DNA of 64,000 bases from Mesorhizobium neociceri (GTDB lineage Bacteria; Pseudomonadota; Alphaproteobacteria; Rhizobiales; Rhizobiaceae): NCBI RefSeq assembly GCF_013520985.1, contig NZ_JACDTY010000001.1, positions 682,001 to 746,000 of the forward strand, in the 5' to 3' direction. Shown one piece after another: positions 39,191-47,262 of the stretch (position 1 is the stretch's first letter; the number at the start of each line of letters is the position of its first letter). A program made the position numbers and the translations under genes. The notes under the pieces were generated by a model. The model made no database searches. It was not told the origin of the DNA and saw only the letters and a program-made list of their open reading frames with translations.

Positions 39191-41260
39191 GTGACCCAAT
39201 CGACGACAAAACGCCAGACCGAGGCCGCCACCGAGGATAATTTCCTCTGGCTGGAAGATCGGACCAGCAAGCAATCGCTCGACTGGGTGCATCGCCAGAA
39301 CGAGCTGACGGTCGGCGAACTGCAGGGCGATGCATCCTACCAGGCGGCGTTCGAGACGGCGCTCGACCTGATGACGGCCGAAGACAACATCGCCGTCGGT
39401 GCCGCGCTCAACGGCCATGTCTATAATTTCTGGCAGGACAAGACCAATGTGCTCGGCCTCTGGCGCCGCACGAGCGTCGCCTCCTACAAGACCGAGAAGC
39501 CGGATTGGCAGACAATCATCGATTTCGACGTGCTCTCGGCCAAGGAGGGCGTGAAATGGGTGTTCAGCGGTGCCAGCCGCCTCTACCCCGATTTCAACCT
39601 TTGCCTGGTGGCGATGTCGCCGGACGGCGGCGATGCCAGCGAGATGCGCGAATTCGACATTGAAGCCAAATCCTTTGTCGAGGGCGGCTTCAGCGCTCCC
39701 GCCTCCAAATCCGGCTTTTCCTGGCTGGACAAGGACACCGTCCTTGTCTCGGCCGCTCTCGAGGAAGGAGACAAGACCCAGTCCGGCTATCCGCGCGTCG
39801 TCAAGCTGTGGAAGCGCGGCACCCGCCTGGAAGACGCAACGCCGATCTTCGAGGCCGAGAAGCAGGACCTCGCCGCCGGCGTTGGTGTCGAATATGACGG
39901 CGACAAGCAGTATCTGTTCCTGGTCCGCGCGATCGCCTTCTTCTCCTCGCACAGTTTTCTACGCCTGCCGTCGGGCGAAAACCGGCGCATCCCGCTGCCG
40001 GACGATGTCACCGACACTACGCTGTTCAAGGGTCGGTTTGTGTTCGGCGTGCGCACCCCGTGGACGGCGCCGGACGGCACCGAGTGCTTGCCTGACGGCC
40101 TCTATTCGCTTGATTTCGAACGCTGGATCGACACTGGCGAACTGGGGCCTGTCGAAACCATGCTCGAGCCGGCACATCGGGTCTCGATCGCGGGTCTTGC
40201 CGGTACGCAGGACCGGCTGTTCATCAATCTGATGGACAATGTGCGCGGCAAGGTCATCGTCTGCGGGCGCAAGGCGGACGGCTGGTCGATGAAACCGGTC
40301 GCGTTGCCCGAAAACGGCAATGTCGGCATTGCGCATGCCGAGCATTTCGGCCGCAGCGTTTCCTTCTCCTTCACCGATTTCCTGACGCCGAGTTCGATCA
40401 TCTGGTCGGATGACGATGGCGAGACGCTGGCCACGGTGAAGTCGCAGCCAGCGCGTTTCGATGCAGCGCCCCTGATCTCCGAACAGTTCGAGGCGCGTTC
40501 GAAGGACGGCACGATGATCCCGTATTTCGTCGTCCGGCGGCGCGACCAGAAGGGTCCGGTGCCGACGCTGCTCTACGGCTATGGCGGCTTCGCGGTGCCG
40601 CTGCTGCCCGGTTATGCCGGCGTGCGTGGCAGGCTGTGGCTGGAAAAGGGCAATGCCTATGTGCAGGCCTGCATCCGCGGCGGCGGTGAGTTCGGGCCGG
40701 CCTGGCATCAGGCGGCGCTGAAGGGCAATCGCCAGAATGCCTTCGACGATTTCGCCGCGGTGGCGCAGGATGTCGTCAAACGCGGCATCGCCACGGCCGG
40801 CTCGCTCGGCATCCAGGGCGGTTCGAATGGCGGCCTGCTGACCGGCGTTTCGCTGACCCAGCATCCCGAGCTGTTCGGTGCCGTCATCATCGAGGTGCCG
40901 CTGCTCGACATGCTGCGCTATACCGAACTGCCGCCCGGCGCCTCGTGGATGGGCGAATATGGCGATCCGTCGAAACCGGAAGAGGCCAGGTGGCTGGGCG
41001 CCTATTCACCCTACCAGCATGTGTCGGGCGATGCCGCCTTTCCGCCGGTGCTGTTGACGACCTCGACTGCCGACGACCGTGTCCATCCCGGCCATGCCCG
41101 CAAGATGGCGGCGCGGCTGCAGGAAGCCGGGCACGACAGGACGTTGTTCTTCGAGGAAACCGAGGGCGGCCATGGCGGACGCGGCGATCGCCGGCCGCAG
41201 GCGGCGCAAACGGCGATGAAGTATGTTTTCCTGCAAAAGGCGTTGTCCGCCAAGGCCTAG
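39191..41260 (+). CDS. Prolyl oligopeptidase family serine peptidase (S9)
   Basis: A 689-residue cytosolic protein: N-terminal beta-propeller (about 70-410) and C-terminal alpha/beta hydrolase domain. GIQGGSNGGLLTGV holds the Ser nucleophile, TSTADDRVHPGHA the Asp, and EGGHGGRGD the His. Prolyl oligopeptidases cut after Pro in short peptides. GTG 39191 has GGAG eight bases upstream and no better ATG lies near. It stands alone between the MFS gene and an aminotransferase gene. It might supply proline from peptides but has no clear tie to the betaine cluster. Confidence 0.9.
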   Translation: MTQSTTKRQTEAATEDNFLWLEDRTSKQSLDWVHRQNELTVGELQGDASYQAAFETALDLMTAEDNIAVGAALNGHVYNFWQDKTNVLGLWRRTSVASYKTEKPDWQTIIDFDVLSAKEGVKWVFSGASRLYPDFNLCLVAMSPDGGDASEMREFDIEAKSFVEGGFSAPASKSGFSWLDKDTVLVSAALEEGDKTQSGYPRVVKLWKRGTRLEDATPIFEAEKQDLAAGVGVEYDGDKQYLFLVRAIAFFSSHSFLRLPSGENRRIPLPDDVTDTTLFKGRFVFGVRTPWTAPDGTECLPDGLYSLDFERWIDTGELGPVETMLEPAHRVSIAGLAGTQDRLFINLMDNVRGKVIVCGRKADGWSMKPVALPENGNVGIAHAEHFGRSVSFSFTDFLTPSSIIWSDDDGETLATVKSQPARFDAAPLISEQFEARSKDGTMIPYFVVRRRDQKGPVPTLLYGYGGFAVPLLPGYAGVRGRLWLEKGNAYVQACIRGGGEFGPAWHQAALKGNRQNAFDDFAAVAQDVVKRGIATAGSLGIQGGSNGGLLTGVSLTQHPELFGAVIIEVPLLDMLRYTELPPGASWMGEYGDPSKPEEARWLGAYSPYQHVSGDAAFPPVLLTTSTADDRVHPGHARKMAARLQEAGHDRTLFFEETEGGHGGRGDRRPQAAQTAMKYVFLQKALSAKA

Positions 41261-41517
41261 ACAGATCCCGCATGGCCCAAGCGAAGGGTGGTTCACCTCG
41301 ACCAGCCTTTGCTCTAAGGTGCGGCCATGGCTCTCGTCAGGATCTTGGTCAGCGCCTTTGGGGCTCGCGTATTTCGGGTCGCGGTGACGCCGTCACCGCG
41401 CACGCTGCGCGCCGAGCTTTTGCGGTTGTGCGCCCGCATCGGCTATTCACCTCCTGCTCTCCTCTGACGAATTCGCCCCGGCATCGCCGGACAGATTTCT
41501 GAGGAAAGAGCACATCC

Positions 41518-42897
41518 ATGACCTACCAGAACTATTCGCTGAAGCAGCTTCAGCAGATCGACGCCGCGCATCATCTGCATCCCTTCACCGACCACAAGGA
41601 ACTGCGCGAGGCCGGTTCGCGCATCATCACCCACGCCAACGGTCCGTTCATCTACGATGCCGACGGCACCGAAATCCTCGACGGCATGGCCGGGCTGTGG
41701 TGCGTCAATGTCGGCTATGGCCGCGACGAGTTGGCCGAAGCGGCTTACGCGCAGATGAAGGAATTGCCCTACTACAACTCCTTCTTCAAATGCTCGACGC
41801 CGACGCCGGTGCTGTTGTCGAAGAAGCTGGCCGAACTGGCGCCCAAGGGCGTCGCTCAGGTGTTCTACGGCTCCTCCGGCTCGGAGGCCAACGACACGGC
41901 GCTCCGGCTCGTGCGCCACTTCTGGGCATTGGAGGGCAAGCCGGAGAAGAACCGCATCATCTCGCGCAAGATGGGCTATCACGGCTCGACTATCGCCGGC
42001 ACCTCGCTCGGCGGCATGGACCTGATGCACAAGCAGCTTGGCGGCGCCGTCCCCAACATCGTCCATGTGATGATGCCCTATGCCTATGAGTTGGCGCTGC
42101 CCGGCGAAAGCGACCATGATTTCGGCCTGCGCGCGGCCAAGGCGGTCGAGGACGCCATCCTCGAAGCTGGGGCCGACAAGGTTGCGGCCTTCATCGGCGA
42201 GCCGGTGATGGGGGCGGGCGGGGTAAAAATCCCGCCGATGAGCTACTGGCCTGAAGTGCAGTGCATCTGCCGCAAATATGATGTGCTGCTGATGCTGGAC
42301 GAGGTGATCACCGGTTATGGCCGCACCGGCGAGTGGTTCGCCGCGCAGACCTTCGGCATCGAGCCCGACACCATCACCACCGCCAAGGCGCTGACCTCGG
42401 GCTACCAGCCGCTGTCGGCGCTGCTGGTCGGCGACCGCATCGCGGCGACGCTGGTCGAAAAGGGCGGCGAGTTCTACCACGGCTACACCTATTCGGGTCA
42501 CCCGGTGGCCTGCGCGGTGGCGCTGAAGAACCTCGAGATCATGGAGCGCGAAGGTCTGGTCGACCGGGTCAAGAACGACACCGGCCCGTATTTCGCCCAG
42601 GCGCTGCAGGAGCGCATCGCAGGCCACGATCTGGTCGGCGAGGTGCGCTCGATCGGCCTGATGGGGGCGATCGAGATCGTCAAGGACAAGGTAACCAAGG
42701 AGCGCTTCCTGCCGGCAGGCAGTGCCGCCGTCACCGTCCGCGACCACGCGATCGCACAAGGCCTGATGCTGCGCGCCACCGGCGACACGATGATCCTGTC
42801 GCCGCCGCTGATCTGGACGCGTGAGACGATCGACATGGCTTGCGCTCGCATCGCCAAGGCGCTGGATCTGGCGCAAGCGGATCTGCGCAAGAAGTAG
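41518..42897 (+). CDS. Class III (omega) aminotransferase
   Basis: A 459-residue PLP enzyme. GSSGSEANDTALRLVRHF holds the phosphate-binding residues, LMLDEVITGYGRTGEWFA the Asp that pairs with the PLP nitrogen, and TITTAKALTSGYQPLSA the catalytic Lys. It belongs to the beta-alanine/putrescine:pyruvate-type group, which moves amino groups between omega-amino acids or diamines and pyruvate. ATG 41518 follows GAGGAAAG. Downstream is a hypothetical gene. Activity on beta-alanine, putrescine or taurine cannot be separated by eye. Confidence 0.88.
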   Translation: MTYQNYSLKQLQQIDAAHHLHPFTDHKELREAGSRIITHANGPFIYDADGTEILDGMAGLWCVNVGYGRDELAEAAYAQMKELPYYNSFFKCSTPTPVLLSKKLAELAPKGVAQVFYGSSGSEANDTALRLVRHFWALEGKPEKNRIISRKMGYHGSTIAGTSLGGMDLMHKQLGGAVPNIVHVMMPYAYELALPGESDHDFGLRAAKAVEDAILEAGADKVAAFIGEPVMGAGGVKIPPMSYWPEVQCICRKYDVLLMLDEVITGYGRTGEWFAAQTFGIEPDTITTAKALTSGYQPLSALLVGDRIAATLVEKGGEFYHGYTYSGHPVACAVALKNLEIMEREGLVDRVKNDTGPYFAQALQERIAGHDLVGEVRSIGLMGAIEIVKDKVTKERFLPAGSAAVTVRDHAIAQGLMLRATGDTMILSPPLIWTRETIDMACARIAKALDLAQADLRKK

Positions 42898-43017
42898 GAC
42901 CGATCGCCGGGTGCCCTGCGACCAGGGCGCCCGTGCGACTTCGTGACGTCAGGGAACGATAGCCGCCGTGGCGCGTAGTGTCTGGGCCGGCAGGATCGGC
43001 TGCAGTTGAGGGGTTCC

Positions 43018-43383
43018 ATGAAAAAGATCACGACGAGACCGCGCACGCGAGGAGCGGTCGCCATAGGCGCCGACCTGATGCTGGCGCCATTGGTGATGGC
43101 CATGCGCCTGCCGCTGATGGCTGCGGACGCACAAAACGGCCGGGGCCTTGGCTCCGAGACAGCACGCGCCATCACTGAGAAAACCACGGCTGTTGCCGAA
43201 GGCGCGTTTGCCGCGCAGATGGCGCTGTTTCAGTCGGCCGCGCGCTTCTGGCCCGAGGTCCTTTCCGGCCGCACGCCGTCGCTGTTCAACGGCACCGCGG
43301 CGGTGAATTCGGTCAACGCTGCGCTGAAGCCCACCAGCCGCGCCGTGAAAGCGAATTTCCGCCGGCTGTCGTCAAAAGGCTGA
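43018..43383 (+). CDS. Hypothetical protein, phasin-like helical pattern
   Basis: A 121-residue protein. The N-terminus has a hydrophobic segment (AVAIGADLMLAPLVMAMRLPLM), and the centre is helical with a TARAITEKTTAVAEGAFAAQMALFQSAARFWPEVLSG pattern that resembles phasins, the polyhydroxyalkanoate-granule coat proteins. Match is by composition and helix pattern only. ATG 43018 follows GAGGGG. It is a single-gene unit. Confidence 0.6.
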   Translation: MKKITTRPRTRGAVAIGADLMLAPLVMAMRLPLMAADAQNGRGLGSETARAITEKTTAVAEGAFAAQMALFQSAARFWPEVLSGRTPSLFNGTAAVNSVNAALKPTSRAVKANFRRLSSKG

Positions 43384-43501
43384 TTGAGCGTCGGGCCGGG
43401 CAACGCCGCGCTTCTGTCCGAAATGGATGGAAAACCGGTTTCCGGTTTTGCGGCGCCTGCGTTAGAATCCTGTCAGGCAGTCTTTGCCGATGGGGGACAT
43501 G

Positions 43502-44140
43502 ATGGCCGTACAGCCGCTTAACCAGCCCGCTGAAATTCCGCCCGAACTCGACCGCTGGAACTGGGGCGCGTTTTTCCTCAACTGGATCTGGGGCATCGGC
43601 AATAGCACCTTCATCGCGCTGCTGATGTTCGTCCCGCTGGTCAACATCGTCATGCTGTTCGTGCTGGGCGCCAAGGGCAGCCGCTGGGCGTGGCAGAATG
43701 TTTCCTGGCGCGACGCCGAGCATTTCCGAAGGGTGCAACGCAACTGGGCGATCGCCGGGTTCAGCCTGTTCGTGGTCGGGCTTTTCAGTATCGCCGCCGT
43801 AGCCGTCCTCGTCCCTCGCATGATGAAGAACAGCGACGCCTACCGGCTAACCATGGAGACGGTGCGCGCCGACGACCGCGTCAAGGCCGCGCTGGGTGAA
43901 GACATTGACGCCAGCTATTGGGTGGTCGGCAGCGTTCAGATCTTTGGAAACGGCTTGGGCGATGCCCAGCTTAGTATGCCCATTCATGGCAGCCATGGAT
44001 CGGCCTGGGTGATGTCGCATGTCGTGCGCAACGCGGGGAAATGGAACCTGCGCCTGCTTGTCGTCATGGCCGGAGGGGCGCCAATCGTGCTGGTTGACGA
44101 GGATCACATCGGCAGTCCAGGCACGGCAACCAAAATATAA
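43502..44140 (+). CDS. Membrane protein with Coa1-like domain
   Basis: A ~212-residue protein. WNWGAFFLNWIWGIGN is the N-terminal motif seen in small inner-membrane proteins of the DUF2628/Coa1-like group. Two transmembrane segments follow (FIALLMFVPLVNIVMLFVLGA; AIAGFSLFVVGLFSIAAVAVLV). A C-terminal domain (YRLTMETVRADDRVKAALGEDI; QLSMPIHGSHGSAW) matches the cytochrome oxidase assembly factor Coa1 family. Function in bacteria is unknown. Start is either ATG 43499 or 43502; GGGGGA is four bases from the second. Confidence 0.78.
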   Translation: MAVQPLNQPAEIPPELDRWNWGAFFLNWIWGIGNSTFIALLMFVPLVNIVMLFVLGAKGSRWAWQNVSWRDAEHFRRVQRNWAIAGFSLFVVGLFSIAAVAVLVPRMMKNSDAYRLTMETVRADDRVKAALGEDIDASYWVVGSVQIFGNGLGDAQLSMPIHGSHGSAWVMSHVVRNAGKWNLRLLVVMAGGAPIVLVDEDHIGSPGTATKI

Positions 44141-44178
44141 CTGGACGCCGCAGCAATAGTTCGCAGAAACGCAAAAAC

Positions 44179-44203
44179 CGCGTCCCATCAGGAACGCGGC
44201 TTT
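44179..44203 (+). terminator. Hairpin terminator after the Coa1-like gene
   Basis: CCGCGT and ACGCGG enclose a 10-base loop, followed by CTTT, 39 bases beyond the stop. The T-run is short, so efficiency is uncertain. The rest of the 283-base gap to 44424 is AT-rich near its end with no further feature seen. Confidence 0.45.
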
Positions 44204-44423
44204 GCCAGATACGCATGGCGTTTCGCCAACAATACACTTGCGAAACTTACGGGCTCCGGTACGCGAGACCTGATCCGGAGCGCCGGGCGGATGCGATATG
44301 TCCGCCTCGCCATCCGTTGTATAGGCACATCGTTACCGTCGGGTTATCGAGAGCTTAAGCAAATCTAAATTTGCAAATTTTCCGTGCGAGAAAAATCGAT
44401 AAAAACGCTGCAAAATTCGAAAC

Positions 44424-45308
44424 TTATAAAGGATTGCCGCGAAGGAAATTTATGATACCTGAAAAATCGGTGCCGCCATTTCCCTGCGCGTTGAACAGCG
44501 CATAAAGCTGGGCTGCTTCGGCCCCCATCGGCGTCACCGCGCCGGCACTTTGGGCCGCTTCCTGCGACAGTTTCAGGTCCTTCAGCATGAGTGCCGCGGC
44601 AAAGCCAGGCTTGTAATCCCTGTTGGCCGGCGATGCCGGCACCGGGCCGGGCACCGGGCAGTAGGTGGTCAGCGACCAGCACTGGCCCGACGAGGTCGAG
44701 GCGACGTCGAACAGCGCCTGATGCGAGAGGCCAAGCTTTTCGGCCAGCACAAAGGCTTCGGCGACGCCGATCATCGAAATACCGAGCATCATGTTGTTGC
44801 AAATCTTGGCTGCCTGGCCGGCGCCGTCGTCGCCGCAATGGACGATGCGGCCAGCCATCGGCTTCAGGATTGGCTCGGCCTTGGCGAAAGCATCCTTGGC
44901 GCCGCCGGCCATGAAGGTGAGGGTGCCGGCGGCAGCCCCGCCGGTGCCGCCGGAGACGGGGGCATCGATCGAAAGCAGTCCGTGCTTCTTTGCAACGGAA
45001 TGCGCCTTGCGGGCCGACTCGACATCGATGGTCGAGGAATCGATGAACAGCGCACCTTGCTTGGCCTTGGGCGCGGCATCCTCATAGACGGAGAGCACGT
45101 GCTTGCCGGCGGGAAGCATGGTGATGACGACATCGGCATCTTTCACCGCGGCAATGGCATTGGCCATGACGACGACGCCATGTTCGCGCGCAACGGTCAA
45201 ATTCTCCGGCATCAGATCGAAGCCATTCACCGTATGCCCAGCTTTGACAAGGTTAGCGGCCATAGGATTGCCCATGTTGCCGAGGCCGATGAAGGCGATC
45301 GTCGTCAT
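44424..45308 (-). CDS. mmsB: 3-Hydroxyisobutyrate dehydrogenase
   Basis: A 294-residue beta-hydroxyacid dehydrogenase. FIGLGNMGNPMAANLVKAGH is the NAD-binding start, DAPVSGGTGGAAAGTLTFMAGG the substrate loop, and GAGQAAKICNNMMLGI contains the catalytic Lys. The family oxidises 3-hydroxyisobutyrate in valine breakdown; relatives take 3-hydroxypropionate, which would also follow from acrylate. It sits 25 bases downstream of the acyl-CoA dehydrogenase gene as an operon, which supports valine degradation. Confidence 0.92.
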   Translation of the reverse strand: MTTIAFIGLGNMGNPMAANLVKAGHTVNGFDLMPENLTVAREHGVVVMANAIAAVKDADVVITMLPAGKHVLSVYEDAAPKAKQGALFIDSSTIDVESARKAHSVAKKHGLLSIDAPVSGGTGGAAAGTLTFMAGGAKDAFAKAEPILKPMAGRIVHCGDDGAGQAAKICNNMMLGISMIGVAEAFVLAEKLGLSHQALFDVASTSSGQCWSLTTYCPVPGPVPASPANRDYKPGFAAALMLKDLKLSQEAAQSAGAVTPMGAEAAQLYALFNAQGNGGTDFSGIINFLRGNPL

Positions 45309-45333
45309 TGTCTCTCTCCCGGTATTGCTTGCT

Positions 45334-46500
45334 TCAGCGTCCGATCAAGGCCCGCGCGATGATCACGCGCATGATCTCGTTGGTGCCTTCGAGGATCTGG
45401 TGGACGCGCAGGTCGCGGACGAGTTTTTCGATGCCGTAATCGTGCAGATAGCCGTAGCCGCCATGCAGCTGCAGCGCCTCGTTGGCGACGTTGAAGCCGA
45501 TGTCGGTGACGAAGCGCTTGGCCATGGCCGACCATTTGCCGGCATCCGGCGCCTTGCGATCGAGTTTCGAGGCGGCGGCGTAGAGGAAAATGCGCGCCGC
45601 CTGCAGCTCGGTCTCCATGTCGGCCAGCCGGAACTGCAGCGCCTGGAACTGGTTGATTTTCGAGCCGAAAGCCTTGCGCTCGCCCGTATAGGCAAGCGCC
45701 TTGTCGAGCGCAGACTGAGCACCGCCGAGCGAACAGGCGGCGATGTTGAGGCGGCCGCCGTCGAGCCCGGCCATGGCGATGCCGAAACCGGCGCCTTCGC
45801 CCGACAGCAGGTTTTGCGCCGGCACCTTGCAATCCTCGAAGATCACCTGGCGGGTCGACTGCATGTGCCAGCCCATCTTGTGCTCGTTGGCGCCGAAGGA
45901 GAGGCCGGGCGCGTCCTTGGGCACGATGAAGGTGGAAATGCCTTTCGGACCGTCGGCGCCGGTGCGCGCCATGACGACATAGAGGTCGCTGTCGCCGGCG
46001 CCGGAAATGAACTGTTTGGCACCGTTCAGCACATAATCGTCGCTGCTCTTCACCGCGCGCGTTTTCAGCGCCGCGGCGTCGGAGCCGGAGCCCGGCTCGG
46101 TCAGGCAATAGCTCGCCAGCCATTCCATCGAGGTCAGCTTCGGCAGGAAGCGCTGACGCTGCTCGTCGCTGCCGAAGCGGTCGATCATCGACGCCGCCAT
46201 GTTGTGGATCGAGATAAAGGAGGAGAAGGCCGGATCGGCGTGCGACAACGCCTCGAAGATCAGCACGGCATCAAGCCGGCCGAGCGCCGAACCGCCGACA
46301 TCGTCCCTGACATAGATGCCGCCGAGGCCGAGCGGGCCTGTCTCGCGGATCACATCGGCGGGAAAGTGTTTTTCCCGGTCCCACTGGAGCGCATTGGGCG
46401 CGACGCGATCGGCGGCGAAGGCCCGCGCCATCTCCTGGATGGCGCGCTGTTCCTCGTTGAGTTCGAACTGGCTGGTGCTCGCATCGACCGCGGCGTCCAT
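45334..46500 (-). CDS. Isobutyryl-CoA dehydrogenase-type acyl-CoA dehydrogenase
   Basis: A 388-residue flavoprotein. YCLTEPGSGSDAAALKTRA and FIVPKDAPGLSFGANEHKMGWHMQST are the FAD/substrate motifs, RKAFGSKINQFQALQFRLADM and LQLHGGYGYLHDYGIEKLVRDLRVHQILEGTNEIMRVI the C-terminal domain with the catalytic Glu region. It precedes mmsB in the same operon, so it most likely makes methacrylyl-CoA from isobutyryl-CoA in valine catabolism. It is divergent from the DMSP-lyase-like cupin gene, 150 bases apart. Confidence 0.9.
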   Translation of the reverse strand: MDAAVDASTSQFELNEEQRAIQEMARAFAADRVAPNALQWDREKHFPADVIRETGPLGLGGIYVRDDVGGSALGRLDAVLIFEALSHADPAFSSFISIHNMAASMIDRFGSDEQRQRFLPKLTSMEWLASYCLTEPGSGSDAAALKTRAVKSSDDYVLNGAKQFISGAGDSDLYVVMARTGADGPKGISTFIVPKDAPGLSFGANEHKMGWHMQSTRQVIFEDCKVPAQNLLSGEGAGFGIAMAGLDGGRLNIAACSLGGAQSALDKALAYTGERKAFGSKINQFQALQFRLADMETELQAARIFLYAAASKLDRKAPDAGKWSAMAKRFVTDIGFNVANEALQLHGGYGYLHDYGIEKLVRDLRVHQILEGTNEIMRVIIARALIGR

Positions 46501-46650
46501 GGCGTGCTCCCTGTGTTTCCCTAGCTGGGGGTTGGCTTGCTGGCCTGTTGTTTTTGGCTTTGCGCGGCGCCCAATCTAGACCAATGATGCCGCCGCGCAA
46601 CCCGGCCTGCTGCGCAGCGGCTGTGCATGAATGGATCAACGGAGCATTGC

Positions 46651-47259
46651 GTGCTGACAAATTTCGATGAGCTGCTTGATCGCTTCCATGCCTATCTCCG
46701 GGGCGTGGACAATGCGCTGGTGCGGGACGCTGTCGCCCGGATCGCCTGGAACATGCCGGCGCGTTCGCTCGAACCGCATAGACTGCCGTGCCTCGATCAG
46801 CTCGACCGGATCGCTGAACTGGCGCCGCCGGATGCGCAGCGTCTGGTGCGGCTGCTGGCGGAGCACCGCAACGATCTCCGCTGGGGGCAAACCTACAACG
46901 CGGCAGATTTCGGTGAAGCGTTCCTGCAGAAATATGGCTGGCTGGAGGTGTTTGGGCTGCGAGGCCATTTTGCCAATGACGAGGTCGCGGCCGGATTGCT
47001 GATCCTCGGGCCCGGCATTACCTATCCCGACCACCATCACATTGCCGAGGAGATCTACATTCCACTGACCGGCGGCACCGAATGGCGCATGGGCGAGGGC
47101 GGCTTTCACGTTCGCCATGCGGGCGAAGTGATCCATCACGCCCCCAATGTCAGCCATGCCATGCGCACCGGTCGCGAGCCGCTGCTGGCACTTTACATCT
47201 GGCGCGGCGGGCCGCTGGCGCAGAAGTCGACCATTCCCGGCGCGCAGGGCAGAGGCTGA
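46651..47259 (+). CDS. Cupin of the DMSP lyase family (DddQ/DddL/DddW-like)
   Basis: A 202-residue protein with a helical N-terminal half and a C-terminal cupin. Y125, H128, H130, E134, Y136 and H169 (in TYPDHHHIAEEIY and NVSHAM) match the metal and catalytic residues of DddQ in type and spacing. DMSP lyases of this family cleave dimethylsulfoniopropionate to acrylate and DMS. GTG 46651 with GGAG six bases upstream is preferred to ATG 46627. The stop lies three bases before cobQ, so the two are cotranscribed, an unexpected pairing. Its native substrate in a soil rhizobium may be another betaine-like compound. Confidence 0.82.
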   Translation: MLTNFDELLDRFHAYLRGVDNALVRDAVARIAWNMPARSLEPHRLPCLDQLDRIAELAPPDAQRLVRLLAEHRNDLRWGQTYNAADFGEAFLQKYGWLEVFGLRGHFANDEVAAGLLILGPGITYPDHHHIAEEIYIPLTGGTEWRMGEGGFHVRHAGEVIHHAPNVSHAMRTGREPLLALYIWRGGPLAQKSTIPGAQGRG

Positions 47260-47262
47260 GCC

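Noticed and set aside
41327..41467. A 46-codon frame (start ATG 41327) with AAGGTG five bases upstream, between the prolyl oligopeptidase and aminotransferase genes
   Set aside because: Composition is ordinary, it has no terminator and no recognisable family; likely chance. It could be reconsidered if conserved.
44424..46500. MmsB and acyl-CoA dehydrogenase as part of a DMSP/acrylate pathway
   Set aside because: The pair is a normal valine-degradation operon; its closeness to the DMSP-lyase-like cupin is suggestive but not evidence.
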